A program made the position numbers and the translations under genes. The notes beneath the pieces are model-generated. The model had not been told where the DNA came from. It was given only the letters and a program-made list of their open reading frames with translations, and did not search any database. 64,000 bases of DNA from Ilyonectria destructans. Its lineage: Eukaryota; Ascomycota; Sordariomycetes; Hypocreales; Nectriaceae. Location: assembly GCA_020740775.1 (NCBI GenBank), contig JAHEWK010000003.1, positions 3,534,001 to 3,598,000 on the forward strand, written 5' to 3'. Shown piece after piece: positions 1 through 9,821 of the stretch; positions within the stretch are counted from its first letter, which is position 1, and each line of letters opens with the position of its first letter.

Positions 1-585
1 CATGGATGACAGCTATGCTGCAGAACTATTCACGCAGGCTGCGGACCTTGGACATCCTGAGGCGAATTTCCGCCTGGGCGATGCTTACGAGCATGGCAAG
101 CTCACATGCCCTCGTGACCCGGCTCTAAGTGTACACTTTTACACTGGTGCCGCAGAGCGCGGACATGCAGGCGCTATGATGGGATTGTGTGCCTGGTACA
201 TGGTTGGCGCTGCCCCGATCCTGGAGAAGGATGAGGAGGAGGCCTATGAATGGGCTCGTCGATCAGCAGATCTAGGTAAGTTGCTTAAGATTAGGAATCC
301 CCCATGGAAAGCGAGTTGCTGACGACTCTCTTTGCAGGTTTCGTGAAAGCTGAGTACGCCGTGGGCTACTTTACCGAGATGGGTATTGGATGCCGGCGCG
401 ACATCCTGGAAGCCAATGTTTGGTATGTCAAGGCTGCTGATGCTGGAGACGAACGAGCGAAGCAACGACTGGCCATTATCCAAGCCGCCGTTAGTGGCGA
501 AGGCACCCCTATGGAGGTTGCTGCCCCACGAAACGGCAAGATCCAGAAGGGTCAGAAGGACGACAAGGACTGTATTGTCATGTGA
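1..585 (+). CDS. SKT5: Chitin synthase activator Skt5/Chs4 (Sel1-repeat protein), 3' part
   Basis: The gene enters from the left edge, so its N-terminus is outside the window. The visible part is two exons (about 2-275 and 338-585) around a 62-bp GT-AG intron. It reads as consecutive Sel1-type TPR-like repeats with the pattern A-x-L-G-x-A-Y and A-A-x-x-G-x-x-x-A. A basic tail follows and ends in Cys-Ile-Val-Met-stop, a CAAX prenylation signal. Skt5/Chs4 proteins recruit and activate class IV chitin synthase (Chs3) at the bud neck or septum, and C-terminal farnesylation tethers them to the membrane. Repeats plus a terminal CAAX box fit that family well. Other Sel1-repeat proteins normally lack the CAAX box. 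The intron splits a glycine codon between two helices of a repeat. Confidence 0.85.
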
Positions 586-3500
586 AGAGTTTGATGACGG
601 AAAACCCACGACGGGGCATTAATGGCGAAGAGGACGACGACGACTAATTACACAACCACCTCTCTACGATGATGGGATCCACCACCACCCGCGATCCCTA
701 CTTCCCCAGACGCCTTCTTGGAATGGAGGCGTCTTCAGCATTCCTTTTGAGTTTTTGGCATACACCGCATCTTTGCATCATCCTAGGGGGCTTTTTCATG
801 GGGGCCGGTTTCTAGGAGTTGTCTTTTTGGAGCAAGAAGACGGCTCATCTCATTCACCACCCTCCTTATCGGTATTTCTTGGAGAAAGAGACTTTAGACT
901 AGAAATGGGGAGGAAAATGCGAGACTCGCGACACATTGGAAAACGTCAAGATAGCGAACTGGTCCGGTCATTGTTCTTTGCGCCGAAGATAGGAAGGCAA
1001 AGTAAGATGGTTGTGCTAGGCACTGCCGTGGGACAACATGAGACGGTACAAAGCAGATGTCGAATGAAGATGGGTCTCACACTACTGAACCGTTTCTCCA
1101 TTGCGCGAGAAGCGGACGAGAAAAAAGGAGGAGAAACTGGTTGGATGGGATGGAAGCGTACGAATGGCGTTTTGATGAACGCGGCTTGGATGTAATTACG
1201 ACATAATAATTCAGTCTCTGTCACAAACGGGAGACTTTGTTGTGTCTGAGTGAGAGCAGTTCCATGATCATCTTTTTTGCATGATGGCTGTAATGATGTG
1301 TACCTGCCGGCGAAGACAATGACAGTGCAAGTAGCTGAGGATTGTTTCTAGCCTGTGCCTTTTTGAATATAGCCGAAGTTGTTTGTAAAGCCTATTTTAC
1401 TCGGGGTTATTACATGGCAGATTGACTGTCATTCTACACTTCAGCACCGAGATGTCAATCTGTGACATGCTACACGATGGGCATAAGTTTAAGCCACCCG
1501 ATCGATGGCTCGATTGAAGACCGGAGAGAAATCAATAACACGTCATAACGAGGTTTCTCCGTACCCATCACCGTGTCTGTGTTACAGTACCGTGTGGCTT
1601 CAATGTCGCAAATGGGGGAAGGGTTGACAATATAGCCATGTTTACACAATCAATGATGTTAGCGAGAAGGCTAGAACATGGTGGACCGTAGTTCGAAAGG
1701 CGCAACGCCAGCTGACGATATGGGATAGGGATCGTAGAGGGTGAACAGGTGTAGCGAGCATCATTGCTAGTAATGCCATGGTACTGAGCAGTGAATTGAG
1801 AGCTTTTCCGAGGCCGGAGCGGGGTGATGTCATGAATGGAGGGGAACCTGGTGGACCGAGGAGGGGTCCCGTAGGAAGAAGCAAGCCAGGTCGAGACAGG
1901 CACAGACGATATGGAGGGTGACAATGCATGCGGTGTGCGCGTGGTGGAGCTGCTACGTTGCGTACCATCCGTACTCAGTAGCCTCAGCTAGACGGGCAAC
2001 AGGCGGTGGACGACCTCCTCCAAGCAGACCTAACATGGCTTATCGCGCACTGGGTCATGGGATCTAACTCAAGGGACTAAAGGGCAGTTTTCCGCCAGGG
2101 CCCATGACGACGAGTCTCGTAGTAACAGTCTAACGGCCGAGACTGTCCTGCACTGTAACATGATGATAACACCGGCGCAGCAACTGACGAGGGTATCAAG
2201 CTCGGCCGCTCAGAGCATCCACTTGCTCTCGAGACCCCTCATCTGGCCCTGGTCAAAGCCTCGCCGTGAGCACAGCGCTCTGAATCGACCCCTGGAACCG
2301 ACCGAGCCCGGGTGGGAGCTGGGCGCTGGGTGCTGGTCCAGTCGCGATTCAGCGTCAGGGCCATCCGTCCGCCAAGCGACGTGCTCTGTTTAACCTCGTG
2401 GGCCTCGCCCGCCGCCTCCCTCACGAACCACAAACCGAACCTAGCCAGTGCGCTTCGGGCTGAGCGGGCATCTTAATAAAGCACCGGAGCAGACAAATCG
2501 GGCTTTCGTCCCAAAGAGGGCGAGCACAGACGAGCAAAGGGGCACTGATGCGTCACATCTGGACTAGCTGTCGTGGAGCGATCGAGACGTCGTCGCCAAG
2601 GGATGAGGGAGCTCCAGACTCCAGTGCGGGGGGAGACATGAGCTACCTTGGATGGGCAGATAAGCTGAGATGGGCAAATGGCCGATTTCGCGCTCTTCCT
2701 GTGGTGGGACAGCGGCACAGAGTAACAAGGGGGGTTAGGCAAAAGCTGATACTGCGTCCTGGTGGGCGATTGTCGCATCCCACCACGGGATGGCGGAGGG
2801 GCCGTCAAGGGAGCGCTGCGTAGGTACTACTCACTACTGGGGGACTGCTGGGGACTGTCCGGGGGAGCATCCTACAGGGATCACAGGGGGTCTCAGATGC
2901 ATCTGGTCCAGTCGGGCTTGACTGACGGAGTTAGTGGGCAAGCCGAGTCTCGACGCTACGATGGAGGGGAACAGGAGGAGCACAGAGCTGATGTCTCGTC
3001 TTGGGCGAATCTCTGCGTTGACGTGGATACAAGACACAAGCAGAGCGAAAGATGGCACCAAGTTACCTACTTGGCTGGCCATGTGATGTGATGGGAGTCG
3101 GTGAGTGTCCTGTAGAGGGGATCCCTAGTCTCTGCCCTAGTCTCTACAGTGCTAGAAAAGACAACTCGGGGATTTCCTTCTTTCACCGCAAATCCTTCCA
3201 GGTGAGCGATTATTCGCGTCCGTCTCCCGCACGTATAAAGACGGTGAGACCTTTGACGATGGCCTTAAGCGTTGCAAGCAGAGGGAGTCGTTGAGAATCG
3301 TTAAGTGGATGCATAGTGCACAGACCATGGACGGAAGTGCGTGCATGCAGTCTCCATAGCCCCGTATTTACAAAATTGATCATTGGTCAATGCTGCAAGC
3401 GGGGTCGGGCCATTAATTAAAACCGCACGCGCCGAACGCGTCACAGTCGCGTCTAGACGCGTCTCCCGCGACGTCACGTCCACTTCGCAACTGGTTACAC

Positions 3501-5080
3501 CGCGTGCCCTCCGGCCCACGACTCGCAGTAATCGCGCACCGCCAACGGGGAAAACCATGCACGGCGCCCAATGGGGTGGGCGTTTCGCCTCCATGCGCTG
3601 GCGATGACTTGCAGTCGGGCGTCGCTGCATGACCTCGTCCTGCAGGCGCCGGAGCGACACGCAGATGGGGCATGGCGATAAGGCGATGCGGCGACCCGGT
3701 GAAGATGGATGTACGCAGGAGGGGAGTGAAACGAGGCTGCACCGAGCATCTCACATGGGAGCTTCTGAAACGCACAAAGACGACGATCGCCATGCTTTGA
3801 CTGCTTTGTACGACATCATCCTCTGCGTTGTCGATTGGTGCCCCATCCATCCCTGCCCACCATCGGCGGCCAGCACAAACAAAGAGGGACCCTCGAGTAT
3901 TCCAAGGGCAACTGGCCATTCGCCTCACACGGTCCATTTAGTGGACACCGCGTTGCTCTTGCGAGGGGAATTGTTAGACAGAGCTGGAGGGGGAGGGGCT
4001 CCTTTGGAGGGAGCACGAGCCTGGGAGATGAGCATGAGGGATGACCTCACTCACTCGCACACCCACTCGTTGACGTCAAAGGGAGGTTAGTTGCGGAACA
4101 AAGCAGTACTCGCGCTCACGAGCACGCTCGAGATGGTGTCGTAATCTCTTACATGCTCACAAGGTGATATCATCCGTATCGTCGAGGGAGTGATGGAGGG
4201 GGAAGGGCGGGAGGCAAGAGAAGGGGCCTAAACTTGGTCTCCCGTGCGAAGACGAGAACCAAGGATGAATGACGCCGCAGCCGTCGGTGGCTGATAACTA
4301 TCTCTTGCAGGATGGCCAGAAGACCCTGCCTGCAGGCCTAAACGTGGGAGCGGATGGGATGGGAGGGTCTGCGCTCAGGCCGGGCCACTGTGTATCCGTG
4401 TCTTTTGCGTCAGAAAGCGTCTGGTGTTTGACATGACAAGACAGGACAGGACTAGCACAAGGCATTGTCTGTCGAGTGCCACTGGAGACTCGGGCGATCG
4501 ACAGCTCGATTCCCAGCTTGACATGTCGATGAGTGTGACATTCTGGTAATACATTTGCAATTGAGACGCTTCGTATACGGACATTGGCCTTTGGGTGGAC
4601 GGCGTGGGCCACGAGGGATGAGCGGATGAACCCGCGTCTACTGTGCTTCAAAGACGTTCGACCATGGCTACTGGAAGATCTACTGCAGGCCAAGAGAGGG
4701 CGGCCGTCACAGATTGATTGTTCCTGGGCTGCATGCTACCCGCCTAGCTCTGTCCGTGAACAAGCACCTTCTGGGCACGGTGTAGGAGGTGTGGTAGGGT
4801 CGGATAGGCTGGATCCATGACTCAGGCAGTAGCAGAGAATTAAGTTAGGCCATGGAAACACACTACTGCAGAAGGGCGAGCGAGAAAAAGAGAGAGGCCA
4901 CTCAGCGCATGGCAGAGGGAGAGCGAAACTCGGAGAGGGATGGTGTTAAAGGGAAAGCGACCAAGGGACGGAGTGACAGAGGGACGAAGGAGACTTGGGA
5001 AGGGAAAGGATGGGACAACGCTAGGATAGACGAGCCGTCCCTTTAGGGTGCACTTGGGAGAACTCTCTCCATCCCTTGGA

Positions 5081-5100
5081 TTTGTTTGTTTGTTTGTTTG
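5081..5100. repeat. (TTTG)5 microsatellite
   Basis: Five perfect TTTG units followed by imperfect copies to about 5117. No function is visible. Confidence 0.9.
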
Positions 5101-5633
5101 CCTGTTTGTTGTTTGTTGACTCAATGAATGAAGGCTGTTTCTGAGGATGGCCGGACATACCGGTTGTTGCCACCGGCCGAACCCGACGCCATCGTCAGAG
5201 AAAGAAAGAAAAAAAAATTGTGGACAAGAATGTGTAATCTACGATGAATTCCGACGTGGGCAAAATTAGGTGTAGTTGGTCGTATGATGGTGGATAGTCG
5301 ACCTATGCTGTTTTTTTCTTTTTCTTGTTTTCTTCTTTGCCATCGGGGCTTGAAGAAGAGCGCCAGGTTCAAGGTCGCATCACAGCTGCACATGATGGGG
5401 CGAAGACTCAGATCGGATCTGCGCCGGGCTAAGTTTTGTCTTGGAGGCTCCTTTGGAGCGGCGTACCCCGGGATTGGGCGGGCCTGTTTGCTTTTGCTTG
5501 CTCTGCTTTGCATCGCAGGCGGAGCGTGACTTGCAGGAAGAGAGATGAGCGTAGGCGAGATTGGGTGGGTTCGCAATGTTGAAGATGATGGGGTCGAGGG
5601 AGGGGGATCAGAGGGGGAGCACCAGAGGGAGCA

Positions 5634-5680
5634 GTGAGAGGGAGTGCGAGAGGGAGTGTGAGAGGGAGTGTGAGAGGGAG
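5634..5680. repeat. 12-bp tandem repeat, four copies
   Basis: Four nearly identical copies of GTGAGAGGGAGT, one with GC for GT and the last one base short. Read on the minus strand it gives a Ser-His-Thr-Pro tetrapeptide repeat, but the frame has no other protein-like quality. Confidence 0.9.
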
Positions 5681-7172
5681 AGGTGATAGATGGAGAGACC
5701 ATGGAAGACAAAGAAGTGGGCTAGAGCGAGCGCTGGCTGCTGGTAGCTAGGCGACGATGATGAGGGCAGCAGACTGCGGAATTGCCTGCCTCGGCGAGTG
5801 GCTCTGGGGTCTGAGATCTGAGATCTGTGAGACAAACACAGGAAAAGCGTACGGACGGAGCTGTGTCGAGGACGACAAGTTGGGTGAGGAAAAGCAACGC
5901 CAAAGAACGATATATCTGGGTGGTCTGTGTCTCCGTGCTGCGTAGGGTGCTGTAGGCGACGATCTCGTGGGGCGCGCGCCAATGTGTGTACCTGCCTAAG
6001 GTACTCCGTAGCCTGTGCCGGGACTTTGCGATTCGGGATGTCTCGCTGCTGGCGGGTTTTCCTTTTTGTTCAGACGGAGCCTCAGGAAGTCGAGACGATA
6101 CTGGCGCAGAGAAGCCCAGGTGTCTCGAATCGTGGGTCGCCATTCGGCCTGTGCGTTTGGTGGGAAGGGGGGGGACTCACTCACTTACAGGGGTCATGGT
6201 TTGTCTCGTACAGTGCGTGGGCCCTGGCGGCGATACCGCGAGTTTGGCTGTGCTGGCGCTGGGCTGCGCAGGTGCCTTGCCGTGCCAATAGCAGGCCGCT
6301 CACTGTGAGCATCCGCTGGAAGGGCCGCTGCGCTGCGCGACCCCACCTGGGACCTAGGCTACCCGCAAGCGGCCGCGTCGGGGCCAGAACTGTCAGTGAG
6401 TGTCAGGGTCCTTCCGGGTGGCCTGGGCAGGTACGTACCCCTCCGGGTGTCCCCTGCACGGTAGCGGTGCCCTGTAGAGTCACCCGGAGGGCCGGGGCTC
6501 GCTGGCTCAAGCCTCTCAAGGGCGCTCGGTGGGTGCCACGGGGTCTCAGTCGCACCCACCACGACCGGTACCGCCCACCGTCCAGTGCCCACTGGCAAGA
6601 GCCCACTGTGTGCGCTGTGTTTGTGTGTGGGTGTGTGTCTGGGCGACGGTGCCCACTAAAAATGGCCACCGTCTTTGCTCTTTCTTTGCTGGGCGCCTGC
6701 ACACACTGCTAGGTAGGTGCCCAGTGCACATCTCCCGCCCACGAGGAAGGAAGGAAGGAAGCGCCGCCCTCTTCGCCTGGCCGCTCATATTAGGCCGTCG
6801 CATCCCCCTGCCCTTTCCCCCCGTCCATCCACCAACACCAACACTACTCTATACAACCACCACCACTCACCCTCACGTACAACCCTACAACACACTGTTA
6901 CTGCTTCTACAACCCGCTGCCAACACTCTTCCAACACGCGCATCCTATCGCAGTCACCTGCCTCTCGACTCTGCTTCTTCTGCGCAATCGCAACACATCC
7001 CCGTATTGCACGCGCACCGTCGCGTTCCCCCGGTCGCACACCGCACTCTGGTTGCGCCGTCGCAATCGCACCACCAAACCACCCAACCGCCCAACCACCC
7101 AGATCGTCAACAATAGCAACCGCGTCTCTCACTCAACCACCTCTCTTCTTCTCCGATACACAAACCGCAACC

Positions 7173-7997
7173 ATGCTCCTCCCCTCAGCGCTCTCCTGCG
7201 ACTCATCGCAGCCCTCTCAATCCCGTCTCCAGCCATCTCTCTTCTCTCCTCCCGCCAGCCCCCCGGCCCTCTCGTCGCAAAACGCCCTCGCCAACATCAT
7301 GTCCACCTGCCGCAACCTCCAGTCCCTTCTCGCCTCACCCGCGCCCATCGTCCCTGACGAGCGCCCTATACCTACTCTCGCCCAACTCCCAACCCCGCCG
7401 CTCGCCCATGCGCCGCCTCCTCTGAAGCTGCGCTTGCGGTCGCGCGGCAAGCCCGACGTGCGCGACGACCACCTCGCTCCCCGCAAGAGGATCACCAAGC
7501 GCGCTCCTCCCCGAGGTGTGAACAAGAGGCGACGCGCCGCCGATGATGATATGGGTCGCCACGACTTCGACTCCGACTCCGACATGCAGGACAGCGACCT
7601 AGACGCCGACTCGCTCGAGCTGCAAGAACCAGCCGATGACGAGCCTGTCGCACCTGCCACTCCCAAGCGCGCGCGCATCGCCCCAGAACAATTGCCTCTC
7701 GGCCTCGAGCGCTCCGACTTTCACGATGTCCACCGCCAATCCGACGGCGACAACACAAATACCCAGGACGAGGATGTCGACGGCGACGGTTGGAACGCCG
7801 AGGACGACCGCATCCTCGTCGAGCTCGTACTAGAGAAGCTCAAGCTGTCTAAGTCAGAGTGGCAGGACTGCGCGCGCAGCCTTGGTCGCGACCGCCACGC
7901 CGTCAACCGTCGCTGGAAGAGCCTCATTCTCGGCGGCGACGTTGGCATGAAGCCTCGCGCTGGTCGTCGCGCCAGACTGCACTCGACCTGGCGATGA
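7173..7997 (+). CDS. Myb/SANT-like DNA-binding protein
   Basis: Single-exon gene of 274 codons. The frame stays open 152 codons upstream, but that part is low-complexity Thr/Pro/Asn sequence and looks like leader; the ATG at 7173 begins a Ser/Pro-rich N-terminus. In order the protein shows: a disordered Ser/Pro region (about 1-80), a proline-rich patch, basic clusters that could be nuclear localisation signals (KRITKR and KRRR, about 105-120), a strongly acidic Asp/Glu stretch, and near the C-terminus (about 210-258) a Myb/SANT-like three-helix domain with the pattern W-x-x-E-D-D-x-I-L, E-W-x-D-C-A and H-A-V-N-R-R-W-K. A short Arg-rich tail ends it. It is probably a nuclear DNA-binding or chromatin protein. 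A single Myb repeat does not allow a more precise name. Confidence 0.75.
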   Translation: MLLPSALSCDSSQPSQSRLQPSLFSPPASPPALSSQNALANIMSTCRNLQSLLASPAPIVPDERPIPTLAQLPTPPLAHAPPPLKLRLRSRGKPDVRDDHLAPRKRITKRAPPRGVNKRRRAADDDMGRHDFDSDSDMQDSDLDADSLELQEPADDEPVAPATPKRARIAPEQLPLGLERSDFHDVHRQSDGDNTNTQDEDVDGDGWNAEDDRILVELVLEKLKLSKSEWQDCARSLGRDRHAVNRRWKSLILGGDVGMKPRAGRRARLHSTWR

Positions 7998-8767
7998 GCC
8001 GCGTCGCACTCCAAAAGCGATCAAATTGTCTTCTCTGTACACTATTACGTATTCGTCCCTCGCGCTACATCACCGCATGGCACTTGGGCACTTCACTGTT
8101 GCTATCGGAACTTGGGAGCACGAATGAGGACCCGCAAACGCGGTCTCAATTCTCCCCAACAAATCAAAGTTTCACCAAAAGAAAAAGGTCAAAGGGTATG
8201 GACCCAGGCGGGTGTCTCAGGAGTCTTGTTTATTTTCTTGCTATTTTGTTTGTTTTGTTTGGCTATAATATTGATATCCTCGCGCTCAGAAACGCGCGTC
8301 TTTCTTTCAACATTCTCTGTTCAATTCTTTTTATGGCTCTGTCCGGCTTATAGCGGAGGACGATCGCAAGGCTTGGGGAAGGGAATTTGGAGAGACTCAG
8401 CTTGGCTAGTTGTGAGACTTGCCCAGAGCAGTCGGGTATCCATATGCAAGAAACCTACCATGCAAACAACTGCATGCTTTCAATTCCAAACTCCATCTAT
8501 ATCGCTGCTGTGCCTGACTTGTTACAACTTCCATCTTGATGTATGCTTGCTTTTGGTTGATCATCCACTTTGTTCTAGAAGCTCATTAGGCGGCAACTTC
8601 AACACTAGAGAGCGGTCTATGCGTCCCGGGACGGCATCTTCCCTACGAGCACCCGGGAACTTGGAGCTAAGGTCATCTCTTGCCATAACCCCCGTCTTCC
8701 GTCATCCGTTGCTCTTTGTAGACTCATTCATATCTAGCTAACCTAGACCACGGGTCTTTGGTCAGCG
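7998..8767. other. Spacer downstream of the Myb gene
   Basis: Probably the 3' UTR and terminator region of the Myb gene, followed by DNA flanking the patatin remnant. Open frames up to 209 codons occur on the plus strand but show no domain or codon pattern. Confidence 0.5.
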
Positions 8768-9298
8768 CAGGCGTTCCAGCCCCTCGACCACTCTCCAGCT
8801 TTTGATATTCGGGCCTTTCAAGACGAGGTCCGCAGGTTGTTGGTAGAGCAGGGAAGTAGCAAAGAGGTACGGTGGAGTGGTGCGACAGAACAACCCCATC
8901 GTCGAGGCCATCTACGAAGTGAGTCGGGAGATGGAGATGGAAGAAGCCTGGGCTGGCAGGGAGATTGGTTGTATGGTTAACATCGGAGTCGGTGCTGTTG
9001 ACACACGAAGCCTGACGAGCGATATTGGACCCCCCTTAAAGACATGATCCAAACCATAGTGAATTCCGAGGACACAGCTGAGACCTTCTTGACGTCTAGC
9101 CTGGGCGAGGAACTCAGGGCGGTGAATCGATACTTTCAGTTCAACATGCCGCAGGACATGGTGATGCTGGCGAGGGATGAATGTCGAGTGACTGAGCCGA
9201 TACGGGCCGCGAGCATGAACTATCTGAACGGGGGCGAGGTGCGAGAGGCAATTAGTTGCTGCGCAAACGACTTGTTTCTCTATCATGTCCCGTTCTAG
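8768..9298 (+). pseudogene. Decayed patatin-like phospholipase (C-terminal part)
   Basis: Three blocks in different frames line up with the back half of fungal patatin-like phospholipases. Block A (8768 to about 8864) gives AFDIRAFQDEVRRLL. Block B (about 8865-9040, another frame) gives Y-G-G-V followed by N-N-P-I-V-E-A, the region around the family's catalytic Asp-Gly-Gly and the conserved Asn-Asn-Pro. Block C (9044-9298) gives YFQFNM, then I-R-A-A-S-M-N-Y-L and C-C-A-N-D-L-F before a stop. The oxyanion loop and Gly-x-Ser-x-Gly nucleophile that should lie upstream are absent, and two frame changes are needed to read through. In this family the enzyme hydrolyses acyl esters of membrane lipids. 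This copy cannot encode an active enzyme. Confidence 0.7.
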
Positions 9299-9821
9299 TT
9301 CTGGCTTCTCGTGGCCTCATATATATAAATGGTGTGAACTGACAACCTCGAGTGGGACAATTAGTGGACCAACGATGCAAAATGAGCAATCACCTGTCAT
9401 TTCAGGCTTGTAAATAATTCGTATCAATATCCCTTGGATTGATGACTGACCCGTGAATATGGTCGAGGCTGAATGCTCTAATACTGAGTCCCTATTTTCC
9501 TACCACTTCCCCTGGCCGTCTATGACCGTCTATTCTAATTTGTATAGCAAGCGTCCTTTTTCTTGTTACTCTCCTTTCTTCCTTCTTCCAGCATTCATAA
9601 AAAAACACATCTTCAGACCATGAGAGTTCCCTATTCTCGATGATCCCTTCTGAATCCTTCGTCCCCCAAGAAGGCTCAGAATAATCGTCCAAAACCAACG
9701 AATGTAACTATGCATGATACAATATACAACGCCCTGCCATGTGCCGAGAGCCTTGAACAAAAAAAATAAAGACAAGTACCGTCTGACACTGCTAACCTAG
9801 GAAGGGATCCGCCAAACCGGC
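9299..9821. other. 3' flank of the Fun30 gene
   Basis: AT-richer non-coding DNA between the patatin remnant and the Fun30 stop codon. It probably contains the Fun30 3' UTR (minus strand). A TATATATAAAT tract lies at about 9319-9329. No gene seen. Confidence 0.5.

Larger units (their letters stand above)
586..7172. other. 6.6-kb spacer without a recognisable gene
   Basis: No open frame here has family motifs or clean exon-intron structure. The many short frames overlap each other on both strands and look like chance. Composition is irregular, with C/A-rich stretches, GT-rich stretches and short tandem repeats. The right end, about 6800-7172, is a pyrimidine- and CAAC-rich strand that looks like the leader of the Myb gene. 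Spacers this long are unusual among the housekeeping genes of this window, and one leading to a transcription factor may hold a large promoter or an untranslated RNA (inference). A weak first-exon candidate on the minus strand at 5161-5192 is discussed in the findings. Confidence 0.6.

Noticed and set aside
755..1195. 146-codon ORF after SKT5
   Set aside because: Arg/Gly/Met-rich chance frame in what is probably the SKT5 3' UTR; no conserved features.
6717..7172. In-frame upstream extension of the Myb protein by 152 codons
   Set aside because: Sequence is A/C-rich repeat-like leader (Thr/Asn/Pro codons) and unlike the rest of the protein; the ATG at 7173 is the better start.
8112..8741. 209-codon plus-strand ORF after the Myb gene
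   Set aside because: No domain, low-complexity and UTR-like composition, no start context, and it does not connect in frame to the patatin remnant.
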